From: Progne subis subis
Taxonomy: Eukaryota; Chordata; Aves; Passeriformes; Hirundinidae
Assembly (NCBI GenBank): GCA_022316685.1
Contig: JAKJHU010001681.1
Location: 1 to 64,000, forward strand
Length of the DNA: 64,000 bases
Direction: 5' to 3'
Notes under the pieces: generated by a model
Database searches by the model: none
What the model was told of the DNA's origin: nothing
The model's input: only the letters and a program-made list of their open reading frames with translations
Shown: positions 1 through 12,065 of the stretch, in pieces
Layout: every line of letters starts with the position of its first letter
How positions within the stretch are numbered: the stretch's first letter is position 1
Made by a program: the position numbers and the translations under genes

Positions 1-1111
1 GGGCTGCAGATGAGTGGAAGGACATTGCCACTAGGGTAGAGAAGCTACCTGTCAAAGTCCGTCATGTAGATGCCCATGTCCCCAAGAGTCGGGCTAATGA
101 GGAGCACCGAAACACGAGCAGGTAGATCAAGCTGCAAGATAGAGGTGTCAAAGATAGACTTAGATTGGGAACACAAGGGAGAGTTGTTCCTAGCTCGATG
201 GCCCATGATGCCTCAGGCCATCAGGGCAGAGATGCCATCTAGAAGTGGGCACGAGACCGAGGGGTGGATCTAACCATGGACAGTATTTCTCAGGTTATCC
301 ATGACTGTGAGTGTGCTACCATCAAACAGGCCAAGCGGGTGAAGCCCCTATGGTATGGCGGACGATGGTCCAAATATAAGTACGGGGAAGTCTGGCAGAT
401 TGACTACATCACCCTTCCCCAAACCCGCCAAGGCAAGCGCTACGTGGCTGACCATGGTGGAAGCCACCACTGGATGGTTGGAGACCTACCCTGTGCCTCA
501 CGCTACTGCCCGGAAACACCATCCTGGGCCTTGAAAAGCAAGTTCCTTGGAGGCATGGTACCCCTGAGAGGATTGAGTCAGACAATGGGACTCATTTTCA
601 AGAACAGCCTTATAAACACCTGGGCTAGGGAACATGGCATTGAGTGGGTGTACCATATTCCTTATCATGCGCCAGCAGCCGGAAAGTTGAACGGTGCAAT
701 GGCCTGCTTAAAACCACTTTAAGGCACTGGGTGGGGGGACTTTCAAGAACTGGGAGATTAATTTAGCAAAGGCCACCTAGTTAGTGAACTCGAGGTTCCA
801 CCAACCGAGCAGGCCCTGCCCAGTCTGAGCCCCTGAGAACAAGAAATGGAGATAAGGTTCCAGTGGTACACATGAGAAGAATGCTGGGAAAAACTGTCTG
901 GATTAATTCTGCCTCCAGCAAAGACAGTCCCGCTCGTGGGGTGTTTTTGCTCAGGGACCTGGCTGCACATGTGGGTGATGCAAAAGGATGGAGAGACCCG
1001 CTGCATACCTCAAGGGGACCTTGTTTTTTGGTGAATACTGTGACTGTGTCTGTATTTAATTTCACGTGTATATATATGTATATTATTTAAAAGTTTAAAT
1101 TCAATATAATA
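1..1111 (+). pseudogene. ERV-L-like pol remnant: RNase H end and integrase
   Basis: The segment is the 3' part of an old endogenous retroviral pol, entering from the left edge. At 1-120 one frame reads as the end of an RNase H domain. Near 200-340 His and Cys residues fit an HHCC zinc-binding module. At about 385-410 'GEVWQIDYITLP' carries the first catalytic Asp of a D,D-35-E integrase, and near 575-595 'ERIESDNGTHF' carries the second. The third catalytic residue is not readable because a frameshift falls just before it (about 685). Further frame changes split the core and the C-terminal part (about 790-1065). The style resembles the ERV-L-type pol common in bird genomes. The gene is dead. 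It lies directly upstream of the LTR starting at 1112, as expected for the 3' end of one provirus, although no env is visible. Confidence 0.8.
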
Positions 1112-1776
1112 TGTTAGGGTGGGAAAAATTCGGGGTGGATAATGTTGAGGGTTAAGTTCTCCTGTAGAATTCCCCCCCCCCCCCCCCCCCCCCTCCCCCC
1201 CCCCCCCCGCCCCGTTTAAGTAGGGGCAGTTTAAGCGGTGCTTAACCTGACAAAAGAAGTTGATCACTTGGTTTTTGGGGAAGGGAGGAGGCTCCGGAAG
1301 AGAGCTGGGGGGTGGCCTCACTTCTCTCAGCTTTCCCGGGGAGGACGGTCGGACTACGGGTGGCTGCCTGGAGTCCACAGCTAACGGAGGAGTTTGGTCC
1401 TGGGAATTCTATCATCTTAGAGCGCCCAGGAATTCGGAGTTTCTTCGTTACCCTGCTGGATTTTGGGTCAGCCCGGGGTCCAGCCGCTGCGGGTTCTTCG
1501 GCACTGCCCACTTTGCCTGTCGGGCATCCCCCTGCCTGCCTGCTGAGGACAAATCCATCGCTTCCAGCTTGCAGCCATCAGCGACGGACTTTGCCACCGT
1601 TTGCCCTCAGGGTTCTTGGTTCTGTTTTACTGTTATTATAAGTGCTGTTGTTGTTTGTCTGTCCTGTTATATTTACTAGTAAAGGACTGTTATTCCTTTT
1701 CCCTATAGCTCTGACCAAAAGTTTTTTTTTTAATCTTCTAAATTATAATAACCCGGAGGCTTGCCTCTCCTTAGCA
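1112..1776 (+). mobile_element. 3' LTR of the ERV-L-like element
   Basis: It begins TGTTAGGGTGGG right after the pol remnant and ends near CTTAGCA, giving a TG...CA element of about 665 bp. The 3' portion (1640-1760, 'TTACTAGTAAAGGACTG' followed by an AT-rich tail) resembles the 3' ends of the LTRs at 26031-26715 and 35985-36657, so these are related subfamilies. A poly-C run lies at 1172-1213. The right boundary is approximate. Confidence 0.65.
1172..1213. repeat. Poly-C tract (G-rich on minus strand)
   Basis: About 40 cytosines interrupted by single T and G bases. It lies inside the LTR and could form G-quadruplex on the minus strand. Run length is likely uncertain in any assembly. Confidence 0.9.
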
Positions 1777-2088
1777 GACAACTGTCTTTTTCAACCAAGA
1801 CATTTTGGCAAAGGGCTGCAAGGTGGAGGAGATGCCCTCCTCCTCTGGGAATGCATCTCCCTGTGCTTTGTTTTCTGTCAAGAGATCTCTTGGAAGGACT
1901 GTAGAAAATCAGTCTCTGTGCTGGCCTGCTTGTACTGCAGAGCTGCCTGTCTTGTTGTGCTTGTTGTTGTGTTGTTCCCAGCTGACCACAAAGGACTCAG
2001 AGCCCCAGACACTGGGGCTGCCTTGTGGATCTCTTGGATGGCGGGATCTGTGCTTTACAGTGAGCCTCTTGCATTTTGCTTCCCTCAG

Positions 2089-4312
2089 GGCAAATGGTGA
2101 GCATGGAAAATCCCCAGAGGAAATACAGTATACTGGAAAATCTTGGCAGCGGGTGAATCCAACCACAGTTATTTCTACCCAGTCATGGGGCAGGGGATTT
2201 GCTGCTGGAATATCTATCAAGTGTGAAGTCAGGCAAGCTGCAAACATATTCAGGCACTGGGCTTAGTCTGCCCCATCTCTCAGTACCGGCCAGAATTTGT
2301 AAGTGTGGTCAGAAGGCATTGTCCAAGACTCTTGTATTTCATTGCACTTGAGAGGAAAATGCATCATCTGCCTTCAGGCAGACCCTTCCTGCCTCCTGCA
2401 GGTTTGAGGCATTTACAGCAGACATCTCCTGTCTGGGCTGGCTTTCACTCCAAATCTAAATGGCTTCCCTTTCTTTGCTGCTCTTTTGTTTCCAGGGCTT
2501 TTGGAGTTGTTTGTAGAGCGGTCGACACTGCCACAGGAGGAGAGGTAAATGTCAAGAGCCCCTGCAGATTCTGCTGCTCTCGAGGGCTTTGCTCTCTTGT
2601 GTCAGCTGTGGCTGGAGCTTTGGCTAGAGCTGTGCTGCAAAGGCACAAGAAGCACAGGCTGGTGCCAGCCTGCCAGTTGCATTTGGGACAGTCTTTGACC
2701 TTCTCAGCTGCCAGAAGGAAGGCAAGGAGGGCAGCGGCTCCTTTCAGAGAAGGACGCTCCCCCTCGCTCTCAACTGCTCCAACAAAGGTGGTGCCTTAGA
2801 GCATCTCACTGCTCTTTGGGGCTACGGCTTCAGAGTCCTGAATTCTCATTTCTGGCTGCCAGCAAATACATCTGAATGTTGCTGGCAGTTCCTTAGGCAC
2901 CTGCAGTGCTGCACTTGGGAACTGCATGTAGGGAGAGATCTGCAGGGCGTCCCTAAAAGCCTTGAGCCCTGCTTATAGCCCAAGATGTATCCACGGAGCA
3001 CCAAGGCATGCATTACTTCTTCTGAAGTGCAGGCAGAGAAATAGAGAGTGTGCTCAGAGCTTTCTGGCTGATTGTTGGGACACCATTGTTAACAAGTAGA
3101 CAAGGCAAAACGTCAGTGGCCACGTGTCCTGTAAGTGGCCTCCAAAGGAGCAGAGAAATGGGCTGTTGGAATGTCAGTTCCTAATTACTCCTTTGTCTAA
3201 TCACAAGGCACTTTGGCAGGGCTCGGCTGTGTCATTGCAAAATCACTCGCTCCGTGTGTGTTGTGGTCTCGTGCCACCAACTTGTAAAGTTACTGATTTT
3301 CAATGTCATTTTAGGTGTCCATCAAGAAAATAATTGTTCAAAAACTGAAGAGGAAGAAAGTAACTGTTAATGAAATCATGGTCATGAAGAGGAATAGGAA
3401 TCCCCGTGTTGTAAGTTATTTAGACAGGTGAGTGGTCATGGTCTCCTCCCATCAATGTTTGTTTACATGCTAAAAGCATGCGAAGTTCAAAACACACTTT
3501 GGACACGGGTAGAAAAGAGAGCTGTTAATTATGGGTTCATTATTGTTTCTCTACTCATCTCCAATGGATGGGAAGAATTTTTTGCTCTTCTCATTTATAC
3601 CAAGAAGATCCTTCAACTGGATTTTTGATTAAACTTGGAATTTGATAAAATTCTAATTTAGTTTTGCTCCAATTCATGCTGATAAGGGTAATCCTTTGAA
3701 CCTCATTGTAGAATATGGTATGAAAGACTGGTGCAGTGGTCCACCTGAGAAGAATGAGTAGAAATTTAAAATAACTATAGCACAACAAACAGTGCAACAA
3801 GTATAAAGTTTAGCAAATTGTATGTCAGTGAGTTATTCTACTTTCAAACTTGGGTTTTTTTAAACTTATTGTCATGCCATGAAAGAAGTGAGAAACTGTG
3901 CAGGTAATTAAATATTTGCCATGGGGGATTATTTGTAATTAATTAAAGCCACACAATTTCAGCACATAGCTTTCCTACAGATTATTAAATTTGGATCGAT
4001 ATTAACAACCCAGCTTTCTACCTATCCATCAGAGATTATTTTTTTTTCAGGAACAGAATTTAACAGGGGCTTCCTTGGGTATATTGTAAGATTTGTTCAG
4101 CTATGTTGTAGAGAGAGACCTTCCTGAATTTAAGCTGTAAAACCACTGTCATAACGTAATTTATCATCACATGCTGTAGATCTTTTGGCACTGTCACTTA
4201 CTTTTTCCATTTTAGAAAGCATCTCACATGGGAACACAAACTCTGGTTATCTGTTGCTGCTGTTATGACCTGGAGGGGACTTACCCCTGTGGTTTGCACA
4301 ATGTCCAGTTAG
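2089..4312 (+). pseudogene. PAK-like serine/threonine kinase, N-lobe exons (partial)
   Basis: Four segments with AG acceptors join in phase: 2089-2152 (64 bp), 2496-2544 (49 bp), 3315-3427 (113 bp), and 4216 to a stop at 4310-4312. The first three also have GT donors. Together they match the start of a p21-activated-kinase catalytic domain: a 'KYSILENLGSG' lead-in, the glycine loop 'GSGAFGVV', 'DTATGGEVSIKK' with the beta-3 lysine, 'VNEIMVMKRNRNPRVVSYLD' for helix C and beta-4, then a degraded 'HKLWL' region. Exon 4 ends in TAG and resembles the family poorly after KLW. I see no regulatory CRIB domain and no catalytic HRD or DFG. Introns are short (about 340-790 bp), so this is a DNA-level duplicate and not a retrocopy. 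From general knowledge, PAK3-like genes are amplified in songbirds. The first three exons are open, so recent decay or a functional truncated product cannot be excluded. Confidence 0.72.
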
Positions 4313-5176
4313 ATCAGCACTTGTTTTTAACGAGGCTCAAAGAGAGCTCTTTATCCAGTGAAATCTGAGCGTGATGAGGATAAGCAAAACTAGATCAAGT
4401 GTGGGTGTTGCTGTATTACCTGAATGCAGTGGAATTATGCATTATGTATTTCTCCATCCCCATGCAAAAAACTGACTGTTGTCAGAAGATGCTGTTTGAC
4501 ACAACCAAATAATGCCTGGTGTTTATGAAGGCCCCAGATAGCACAGCAATTGGACTTTCTGCCAAAATGTAATTTAAGTCTCACTGTGCCGTTGGTTCCA
4601 AGTATTGATTTGGGCAGTTCATTTTTGATGATCTGCCCCAAAAAAGAAAAACCTCTCAGCCACAGTAATGACCTTGGGAGCCCTGTCATCAAGTGACACG
4701 AGGCTAAGATTTGCACAGGGATTTATGGGATTGAATGTTTCTGGAAAGATTTAAAGTTTGTGGAAATCCAACCATGAAAAACTGTTATTTTAAATAAATA
4801 ATAAACCACTTTATTTATCAAGTCGGTGGTTTGTGCTATTTCTCATAGATTTGTGCCGCTCCACTCAGTAGGACTAAAATCCTTGCTGCTGTTTATTCTT
4901 AGGCATCCTTCCTTGCCAGCTCCTGGTTTAAGGTTTGTACTACCAGCAAAAAACTGCTCAGTAAGGGCAGGGATTCTGAAATCAATTTGAATAATTGAAA
5001 CCCACAAATATACTTCTGTAGTTTATAAGGCTGCAGTTAGACACATAGAAAATCGGTCAGTGTATCAAAATGCTACATATGAAGCTGGCACCTAAGGCCT
5101 CCTCTAACTCAAGCAACTACTTTTCCAGCATGGAAACTGCTTCAGGATTTATTTGTTTGTTTGCTTTTTTCCTCAG
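4313..5176. other. AT-rich non-coding stretch
   Basis: I see no gene, repeat family or RNA here. No continuation of the kinase C-lobe could be recognised. Confidence 0.5.
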
Positions 5177-5254
5177 ATTCCCCAAAAGACTCCAAAGGCA
5201 CTCAGAAGGGTGAATTGGTGCATCCTGTGGTGTGTGAACAAGACCAAGTCAAAG
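5177..5254 (+). other. Exon-like segment A (unidentified gene)
   Basis: A 78 bp open segment between a pyrimidine-rich CAG acceptor and a GTAAAG donor. It reads a hydrophilic peptide with 'KGELVHPVVCEQDQVK'. It ends one base into a codon, which joins in frame to 6439-6534. The family is not recognised. It may belong to the kinase copy upstream or to another gene, or be chance. Confidence 0.3.
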
Positions 5255-5864
5255 GTAAAGTTTTGTATCAAAGTTTTTTAAGACAGAGGTAGTGAACCAG
5301 TGTGAAACTTCAGTTCTTCCCGTGTCTGCATCTGGTGGGTTTCAGCCTGACTTCTGCCACCTTAAGGAGATGCATTTAGCTAGTAGAGGTTGTGTCAGCG
5401 GGTTATAGAGCAGTAATCCCTGGTACTACTGGGAAAGACGTGTTTCTAAACAGGTTTAGCCATACTGATCCTGGGTGCATAGCATTGCTATCCTGTCCTG
5501 CTCTGTTGTTATTGTGGCCCTGAAAGCCTTTGGGGTGCTTCTGTTCCTTCTGCTGATGGTCAAGTGCCAGCGCTTTGCAACATCTCCTATGAGAAACAGT
5601 GTCAAGGCTGAGCTGCAAAAGAAGAAAACTTTTCCGTGCTGCAGGTCCACCTATTTAACTAACTTAATGCTTAGTATTGTTAAGTGATATTTTCATATAT
5701 AAAATGTGTCTTACATTGTTCACTTAACAGAAAAAAAAAAAAAAAGCAGTGCTTGGCTTAGAAGTACCATGCTGTGTGTGAGGTTCGTGTTGTGTTTTAA
5801 TGAATTTAGCATTGCCTGCACACAGCATCATCCTGATACCATTTTCTGTTTGTTGTATTAACAG

Positions 5865-5940
5865 GACAACAGGATGTTTCTGCAAGTGAGGAGATAAAAA
5901 ACTGGGTCAGATTCCCAAGGCTCCTGCATGGAAATAGAAG
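5865..5940 (+). other. Weak exon-like segment between A and B
   Basis: A 76 bp open segment after TTAACAG and before GTACTCC, reading 'SASEEIKNWVRFPRLLHG'. Its end phase (two bases) would shift the frame of 6439-6534, so it is a skipped exon, a broken one, or chance. Confidence 0.18.
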
Positions 5941-5997
5941 GTACTCCTCATGTCCTTGAAATCAAAAAGCAAGATTAACAAGCAAAAACACTGGCGT

Positions 5998-6150
5998 AGA
6001 ATCGTGGAATCATAGAATGTCTGGGAGTGAAGGGACCTTAAAGATCATCTAGTTCCAACCCCCTGCCATAGGCAGGTACACCTTCTACTAGGCCAGGTTG
6101 CTCCAAGCTGCATCCAACCTGGCCTTGAGTGCTTCAAGGGATGGGGCATG
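5998..6150 (-). mobile_element. CR1 LINE 3' end
   Basis: It begins with the inverted ATTCTATG-type tail ('AATCATAGAATG') and continues with the characteristic '...AAGGGACCTTAAAGATCATC', 'TCCAACCCCCTGCCAT' and 'CCAACCTGGCCTTGA' blocks of avian CR1 in reverse orientation. It is 5'-truncated, as is usual for CR1. Confidence 0.85.
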
Positions 6151-6438
6151 CTCTCTATGTGTCCTTGGGATTGCAGTGAGTCCTGGTGAAGAGCCATGCT
6201 TGGAGTGATATACACATGGGATTTCGTGCTAAATCCCAGAAAGTTCCGTAACTTCAAGGCTCTGCTCTGAACTAGAGCCCCTTGGATTTCCTTGGACAGC
6301 TTTTTTATTTCTACTCGTGGAGGAAAAGATCCTTTTCCTCTGCCCGTGTTTTTAATGGCAAGGTTTCTAGTGGGTGTTAATCCTTTTATGTCCATTCTGA
6401 AAAGCCTTACTCTTTATCTTTTTATCAAATTTATTCAG

Positions 6439-6534
6439 ATCCGCTGTTGAACCAAGAAGACACAAGAGAAGCTGAGATACCTTTGATTTGTGGTGCAGAG
6501 GAAAAGGAAGAGGCAAAAGAAGAAGAAGAGGGAG
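6439..6534 (+). other. Exon-like segment B, acidic (unidentified gene)
   Basis: A 96 bp segment after TTATTCAG and before GTGAGC, reading 'DPLLNQEDTREAEIPL' and then a Glu/Lys-rich run ending EEEEG. Its phase (enters and leaves after base one) matches segment A (5177-5254) and segment C (8014-8090). The open frame also runs past the donor to a stop near 6624, so it could be a terminal exon. The family is not recognised. Confidence 0.3.
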
Positions 6535-7429
6535 GTGAGCCTGTTACAAAACAGATGGAGACAGAGAATGCTGCAGGACTGATGTTATCCTTTTCTGTTG
6601 TGAGGAAACATGGAAAGGGCACATAAAAGTGCTTTTCTTCCTAAGGAAAAAACTTGTGTTGTCTTATCTTTGAGTGTAGTTTTGGTATATTGGACTTGGA
6701 TTTGTATAAGAAGCTAAGTGCAAAAAAGTGCCCACCCAGGTTCAAAAGTGGCATTTTTAAATACTCTTCTCATTTTTGGTTTTTTTGCATTTGAGTGCAT
6801 AATGCTAATTAAACAACCAATTTACGTCCATGTAAGTATCCTTTTGATCACATTGCTAGAAGCATTCAGAGTACTTAAAATAAATGGGTATGATAGTGAG
6901 ATTATTAATAGAGATTTAACTACAGAGTAACTAGAACTCGTAATTCTAAAGAAGAAACCAATATTTGGAGTGAGAATGCAGAGTCTTCTGAAGCAGTAAT
7001 TTTTTTTTATGGGAGTAAAATATATGAAACCTTGGGAACGCTTCTGCAAGGAGATGTAGAAGTTTAAGGTGTTGGGTGCCTCTGAGAACCCTGCAAACAT
7101 CTCACCATTTGTAAAGGCACATGGTTATATGAAAAATAATGTATTATGTCAATAATTCTCTAATTTTGAAGTAACTGCAAGTTAATTATATGATCATTTG
7201 TAGAGCCCAAGGATTACTTTTACAGGTCCAAATTAAAATGCAGGCATGATTTTTATTGGAAATTCAGGTCAATACTAACTGTGTTGTCCTAATTATGAAG
7301 GTCTTTTCTCAGCAACATTGACACCAACTTACTTGCAGACCTGCAGCAGCAATATTGACAATTTTCTTCATTGCAAAGCCAGGTTAATAGAACCTCTTTG
7401 TTCATATACAGCTAAAGAATATTTCCCTT

Positions 7430-7432
<3 letters not shown>

Positions 7433-7465
<33 letters not shown>
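7433..7465. repeat. Poly-T tract
   Basis: A 33-base T homopolymer in AT-rich sequence. It has no recognisable retroposed body next to it. Confidence 0.9.
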
Positions 7466-7471
<6 letters not shown>

Positions 7472-8013
7472 CAATTGCCTGTCCAAGTTGAGACTAATCA
7501 CATCTCCTTGTTATCATTTGTGTTAACGGTATTGGTTTTGTGCTGTGTTAATGATGATGAAGGTAGGCTTGATATAATTCTTATGTTCAGGTAAATGGTA
7601 CCACACTTACCTCAGTTGCTAGCCCAAGTTATACAATGCAGGCTCACTCTGATTGCAAATACCAATGTCGTTATGTCAATCTCCTCCAAATAGAAATTAT
7701 TTACATATCATTTTATGCATCATCACAACTAAATTGGACAAAATGTACCTTCATTATTTGCACATTTTCTCCTCTTTGCTACTTCAGTGTCACGACAGCT
7801 AGGGACTATAATTTAGTTCTTAGAAGAGAGATTGTATTTCAACATCTGTTCTACTTACTATTAAAATATGCAATGTTAGGGAAAAGCAGGTCATGTCAGA
7901 AAAAGGTTGTTCTTGGCACCTTTCCTTTTCCTGCCCTTGATTTAAAAGTTTCAAATACGAAGTAAAAAGTTCTTGCTAAATATTTTGGAACTTGTTCCTC
8001 CCTGGGGTCTCAG

Positions 8014-8090
8014 CTGTTGATACTGTGCAGGATTCATTGGATGCAAAGCTTGTTGAAGTCCAGTGGACTATCAATTTAAGCGATCTTTTG
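8014..8090 (+). other. Exon-like segment C (unidentified gene)
   Basis: A 77 bp open segment between a GGTCTCAG acceptor and a strong GTAAGT donor, reading 'VDTVQDSLDAKLVEVQWTIN'. It accepts the phase left by 6439-6534 and ends at a codon boundary. The shared phase of the three segments is the only evidence that they form one gene. Confidence 0.3.
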
Positions 8091-8384
8091 GTAAGTTCCG
8101 TGATAAGAGGAGATGTGTTGAGTCTGCATGCAGGATAACAGCATAAATATTCTGTCCAGCTTCTTCCAAATGTACTGTCTTTGGTGCAAGGAAAATAAAT
8201 GGGTGCTCTTGCAGAGCAGGAACAGAGAAGGAAATAAAGCCTTTCTCTGCCTTGTTGCATTCTTATGGGTATAGGCACCTTTGTAGCTCATCTTGCTAGA
8301 CGCTTCTTGTTCTGGTGGGCCCAATTTCTGCCACATGGCTTTTGAAAGTTTGCCATAAAGTGAAGTGGGTCTGGACAAAAAGAG

Positions 8385-8389
<5 letters not shown>

Positions 8390-8436
<47 letters not shown>
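8390..8436. repeat. Poly-A tract
   Basis: A 47-base A homopolymer after 'AAAAAGAGGATTT'. I do not recognise a retroposed gene upstream. Confidence 0.9.
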
Positions 8437-8439
<3 letters not shown>

Positions 8440-11279
8440 GCTGCAGTTCAGACCGATAAAATAAGATATATTTCCTAAAGTGAGACTCCTCTTAATGGAA
8501 AGAGATTACCTGACATTAAAAAGAGATTTAATATGTGACATTATTTTCTGTAACCCAAGTGCTACCTCCTAAAGTAATTCAGGTGAATAGTTTTCCAGCA
8601 GCACACACAGAGCGCAATTGACACAGGATGTAATACTGTATTTTTGTCTGAGAATGTGGGGAAAAAGGCTAATGTAGGACTGCTAGTCCTGTTAAACAGA
8701 AATTCATGGATCTTAAGTGAGTTTGGCCCATTCTGGATCTGTATGCATAGCCAAATGTAGCAACTGCTAAATTCCAAACTACCTGGTCTTTCTGTTCTAC
8801 AGGAGATATTTTTGTGTACGTTTTCAAACTCATCCCAGAGCAAAAGGTGGCATGTAGCTGCCCCTCTCTTCTCTCTGTCTCACTGGGAGCATTAATTCCT
8901 GCGAGTCACCTGCAATCCCTTCAGTCCTCAGAACTGGAGATGCGTGAGCCACCAAAGGACCGACAAAGTCCCTTTTCCAACCTAAAGCTGGATTTCTGCT
9001 CAGTTACTGATTGCGGCTTTGAAGCGTGCTAGGTATTTTTGCAATGGTGTGGTTTTCCGTGGAAAAAATGTCTCTTTCTTGCTGTTTTAGAGATGTGTTT
9101 CAGTTTACGTGAACTTCTGACAAACCATAGGTTATCTTCTGATTTAATTGTGCCAATTTTACTGCCAGCTCATCTCTGTGTTTTGGGGCTTTTTAAAGCT
9201 TGCAGGGTCCTTCCTTTATAGCTCATTTCGCTTCACAGCTCCAGGGTCATGCTGTAGTGTGAATGCCCAAGGAGTCCCAGATCCCGGTGCTTTCAAGGTT
9301 CTGGGATGGTGGGAGCCCAGAGGAATGAAGAATCAAAATCTTGGCAGTCACACTTCTAATATCCCATTGCCAGCAGTGAGAACCAAGCCAGATTACCCTG
9401 AAGAATATAACAATGTGAGGCACTGTGTGTTTGATGAAAAACTGCTGTTGCTTTTTTCAAAAACAGTAATAAAATATCACATTTGCCAATTTATTCCCTT
9501 TTTTCCTACTGCAACTTGAAGTTATATATTATGAGAGGGCAGCTGAAGAAAAAAGGCAAAACTAAGATGCCTTTATATTATTTTTTTTTTTTTTACAACT
9601 ACTATTATGCACTCATTCTGGCTCACAAAAGAATAATGAAAATGTATGTTTCTTACAAGATTGGGAAATATTCTCAAATCCCTTTAATAAAAACCAGAGC
9701 AAGTGGTGTTCACTGACCTATTTGCTGACTAGGTAAGCGTACACAGTTCTAGCAGACCTTTTGGCAGTCCCTTTGTATGTACACTTGGAAGTAGTCCTGT
9801 TGTGTTGCAATGACCATGCACTCAACATTTATTTGTCGGTTTAATCAGCACGTTCATTCCACAACACAATTTGCAGCAGATGGAAGTAAATCCCGTATTT
9901 GCGGGAACATGCAGCCAGTTTCTCCTCTGAGCCCACTCTCACCTTTGTGATTTCCAATCTCTTTCTGTCTCCCTTCATCAAGACATTTGCTATGATGATT
10001 TCCCTCACTAATCACCCTTAGAAGCCCTTTAACTCTTGGAAGGGGTAGGATATCTGTCAGAGCACTAGAAAATGAACAGTTACTGCTGTCATTTCTCTGT
10101 TTGGGCTGAAATTTTGTCATCTTGTGCCTTTTGGAACATAGTTTGAGCTTGACCTGTGATGTTTCTCCACATGAGAAGCTTATTAGAGTGATCGGGTAGG
10201 ATCTTCACCTTAACCATGAGGTCAGTCGGCTTCAGGGACAGACTGGGGGAGGTTTCCATTGTTTGCAGTACATGTGATTTCCTTTGTCAATCTTCTGATC
10301 TAGATTTGAAGTTTGGCTCATTTCAAATTTGAAGTCTGCCAAGTTCTGTTCTAGCTAAGCCCAGTTTTGGTCAACAATCTTTGTAACATGAAGAGCTGTA
10401 ACCTGTAACTTTGCAGGCAACACTTGTCCATTCTTCACTTGTCCATTTTGCTTTAGCAGGAGTGGTAATTTTAATGGCACAATCTTGGAGAGAACTGAAT
10501 GTTCCAAAACCTGGGAAAAAGAGCTCTCACGTTTTATAGGTTCAGTCTCAGGCATTTATAGGCTTTTATATGCATTGGTACAGTCGTAAATAATGGCAAA
10601 ATAATGACTTTGTTATCAAACAGTCAAAAATTTCAAAATGACATTGTGCTTATGGAGAAATGAAAGAATTCTTGAGAAAGATTTTTTGGACAACTGTGAT
10701 GTTTTTATTACTGATTCATGGCAATTTTATTGCTTAACCAAGCTCCTTTAATTCTTCAAGTGGAGAGAGATAAGACATTTCTGGGAAAAAAAAAAGATAA
10801 AAGTCTTCTCTAGAATCTTTAAATAGGTAATTTCACTTTGTTTGGAAAGAAAAGAATATTTTGGAGTGCTGTGGCTTCTGAAGATCTAATGTAAAGGTTC
10901 CAAGTTATTTTATTTGGTTGCTCAAAAAGGAGAGGAAAAAAATATCCTGAGCCAGATATAGTGTGCTTGGTATTTGAAAAGAACCCTTACTGAATAGATC
11001 AGATGCCATTTCTGGGGGCTGTTACAGCGTATTCAGACACTAAATATGAAGTAGGTCTTTAAAATCCTATTCTAACAGATACTGATGAGACGTTAATTTT
11101 GAGGAACTAAGGATTTTTAGGAAAGTTAAGATAATAAGTTGCTGAATTAGCTGAAGTAGATAGGTAATCTTTGTTCCCAGTTAACAGAAGCCGGATCTTA
11201 GATAAGCTACACCAGATCTTGTAACTCATTTCTTGTCAGGTTTATGTTTATGTAGTTGTGCTTGTAATGAAAAACAAAA
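8437..11279. other. AT-rich stretch without an identified gene
   Basis: Unique-looking sequence of intron or intergenic character. A Ser/Glu-rich open segment at about 8934-9032 follows a CTTCAG acceptor, but its phase does not link to anything convincing. I see no RNA gene. Confidence 0.5.
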
Positions 11280-11717
11280 TGTGGTAAATAGGACATAAGA
11301 TAGCTGCAGATTTCCTGCTCAAAGGACCCATTGAACACAGGAAACTGTAAGTTCTACCAAGGAATCATTTGTCATGAATGCATTGAAAAGGTAGAAAGGT
11401 CAGGATGAGGAAGACTCATGTTGCTTCCTCATTTTGGGTGACCCCTCCCCAGAATAGACCCCTGACTCATTTTAAGAAACAAAGTACGCATGCTTAATAG
11501 CCTTTTTGCCAATTAGCATACGAAGCGAGGAATGGGAGGTGACAGGGGTATGAATATGTATTTGTATTTTGGATATTCAACACTTTTGTAAATAAAAGGC
11601 TTTGTAATTACCTGTGAATTTCGCAGTGTGAATTAGGGAAATATCCCGCGTGCTGCCCGGCCGTAATAAACATACACTTTCTAACTTTAAACTGTTAGAG
11701 AGTTTTTGTCCGTCACA
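11280..11717 (+). mobile_element. Solo LTR-like element
   Basis: It begins TGTGGTAAATAGG and ends TCCGTCACA. It has AATAAA signals at about 11590 and 11664 and a short GC-rich R/U5-like part ('CGCGTGCTGCCCGGCCG'). No internal retroviral sequence or clear target-site duplication is visible. Confidence 0.5.
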
Positions 11718-11759
11718 GTTGGGTATCGATACTAGATCATTACTCGTATTTCTTTAATA

Positions 11760-11950
11760 AGTCACCTGGAGGATGGATGGGTGGTGAAGCGATTAGAAAC
11801 ACTGCCCATCTGATTTTAATGGCAGGGCCATTATCAGAAGACATCCACCCCCCTCACCCCTGGAGTTACAAGAGATAAGGAAAAAACATTTGCCCAATGG
11901 CTTTCAATACATGAAATAGAATACACATTTTTTGGTTACATACCCTACGA
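11760..11950 (-). mobile_element. Old ERV-L LTR fragment
   Basis: Reverse-orientation match to the 5' half of the LTRs at 26031-26715 and 35985-36657. It shares the 'GGAGGATGGATGGGT...' / 'CACTGCCCATCTG' / 'GGGCCATTA...AGAAGA' order, in more diverged form. Confidence 0.6.
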
Positions 11951-12065
11951 CACTTGTACAAAATATTTGAACAATAAAAAAAAAAAAGAACCTCCAAACT
12001 GAAACCAGCAAGAAGCATCAAAAATGACTTTTATTGCAAGTGATTTGCAGAAATTGGCCAACAGT

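Noticed and set aside
1805..2062. An extra upstream exon of the PAK-like gene (1991-2062)
   Set aside because: It has acceptable splice sites but no similarity to PAK regulatory regions and no phase check beyond chance.
5177..5254. Catalytic-loop exon of the PAK-like kinase
   Set aside because: A weak 'LVH.......VK' spacing resembles the HRD-loop region, but the HRD itself is absent and similarity is at chance level.
8934..9032. Terminal exon for the unidentified exon chain
   Set aside because: A good acceptor and stop, but its phase does not fit the preceding candidates and the peptide is unfamiliar.
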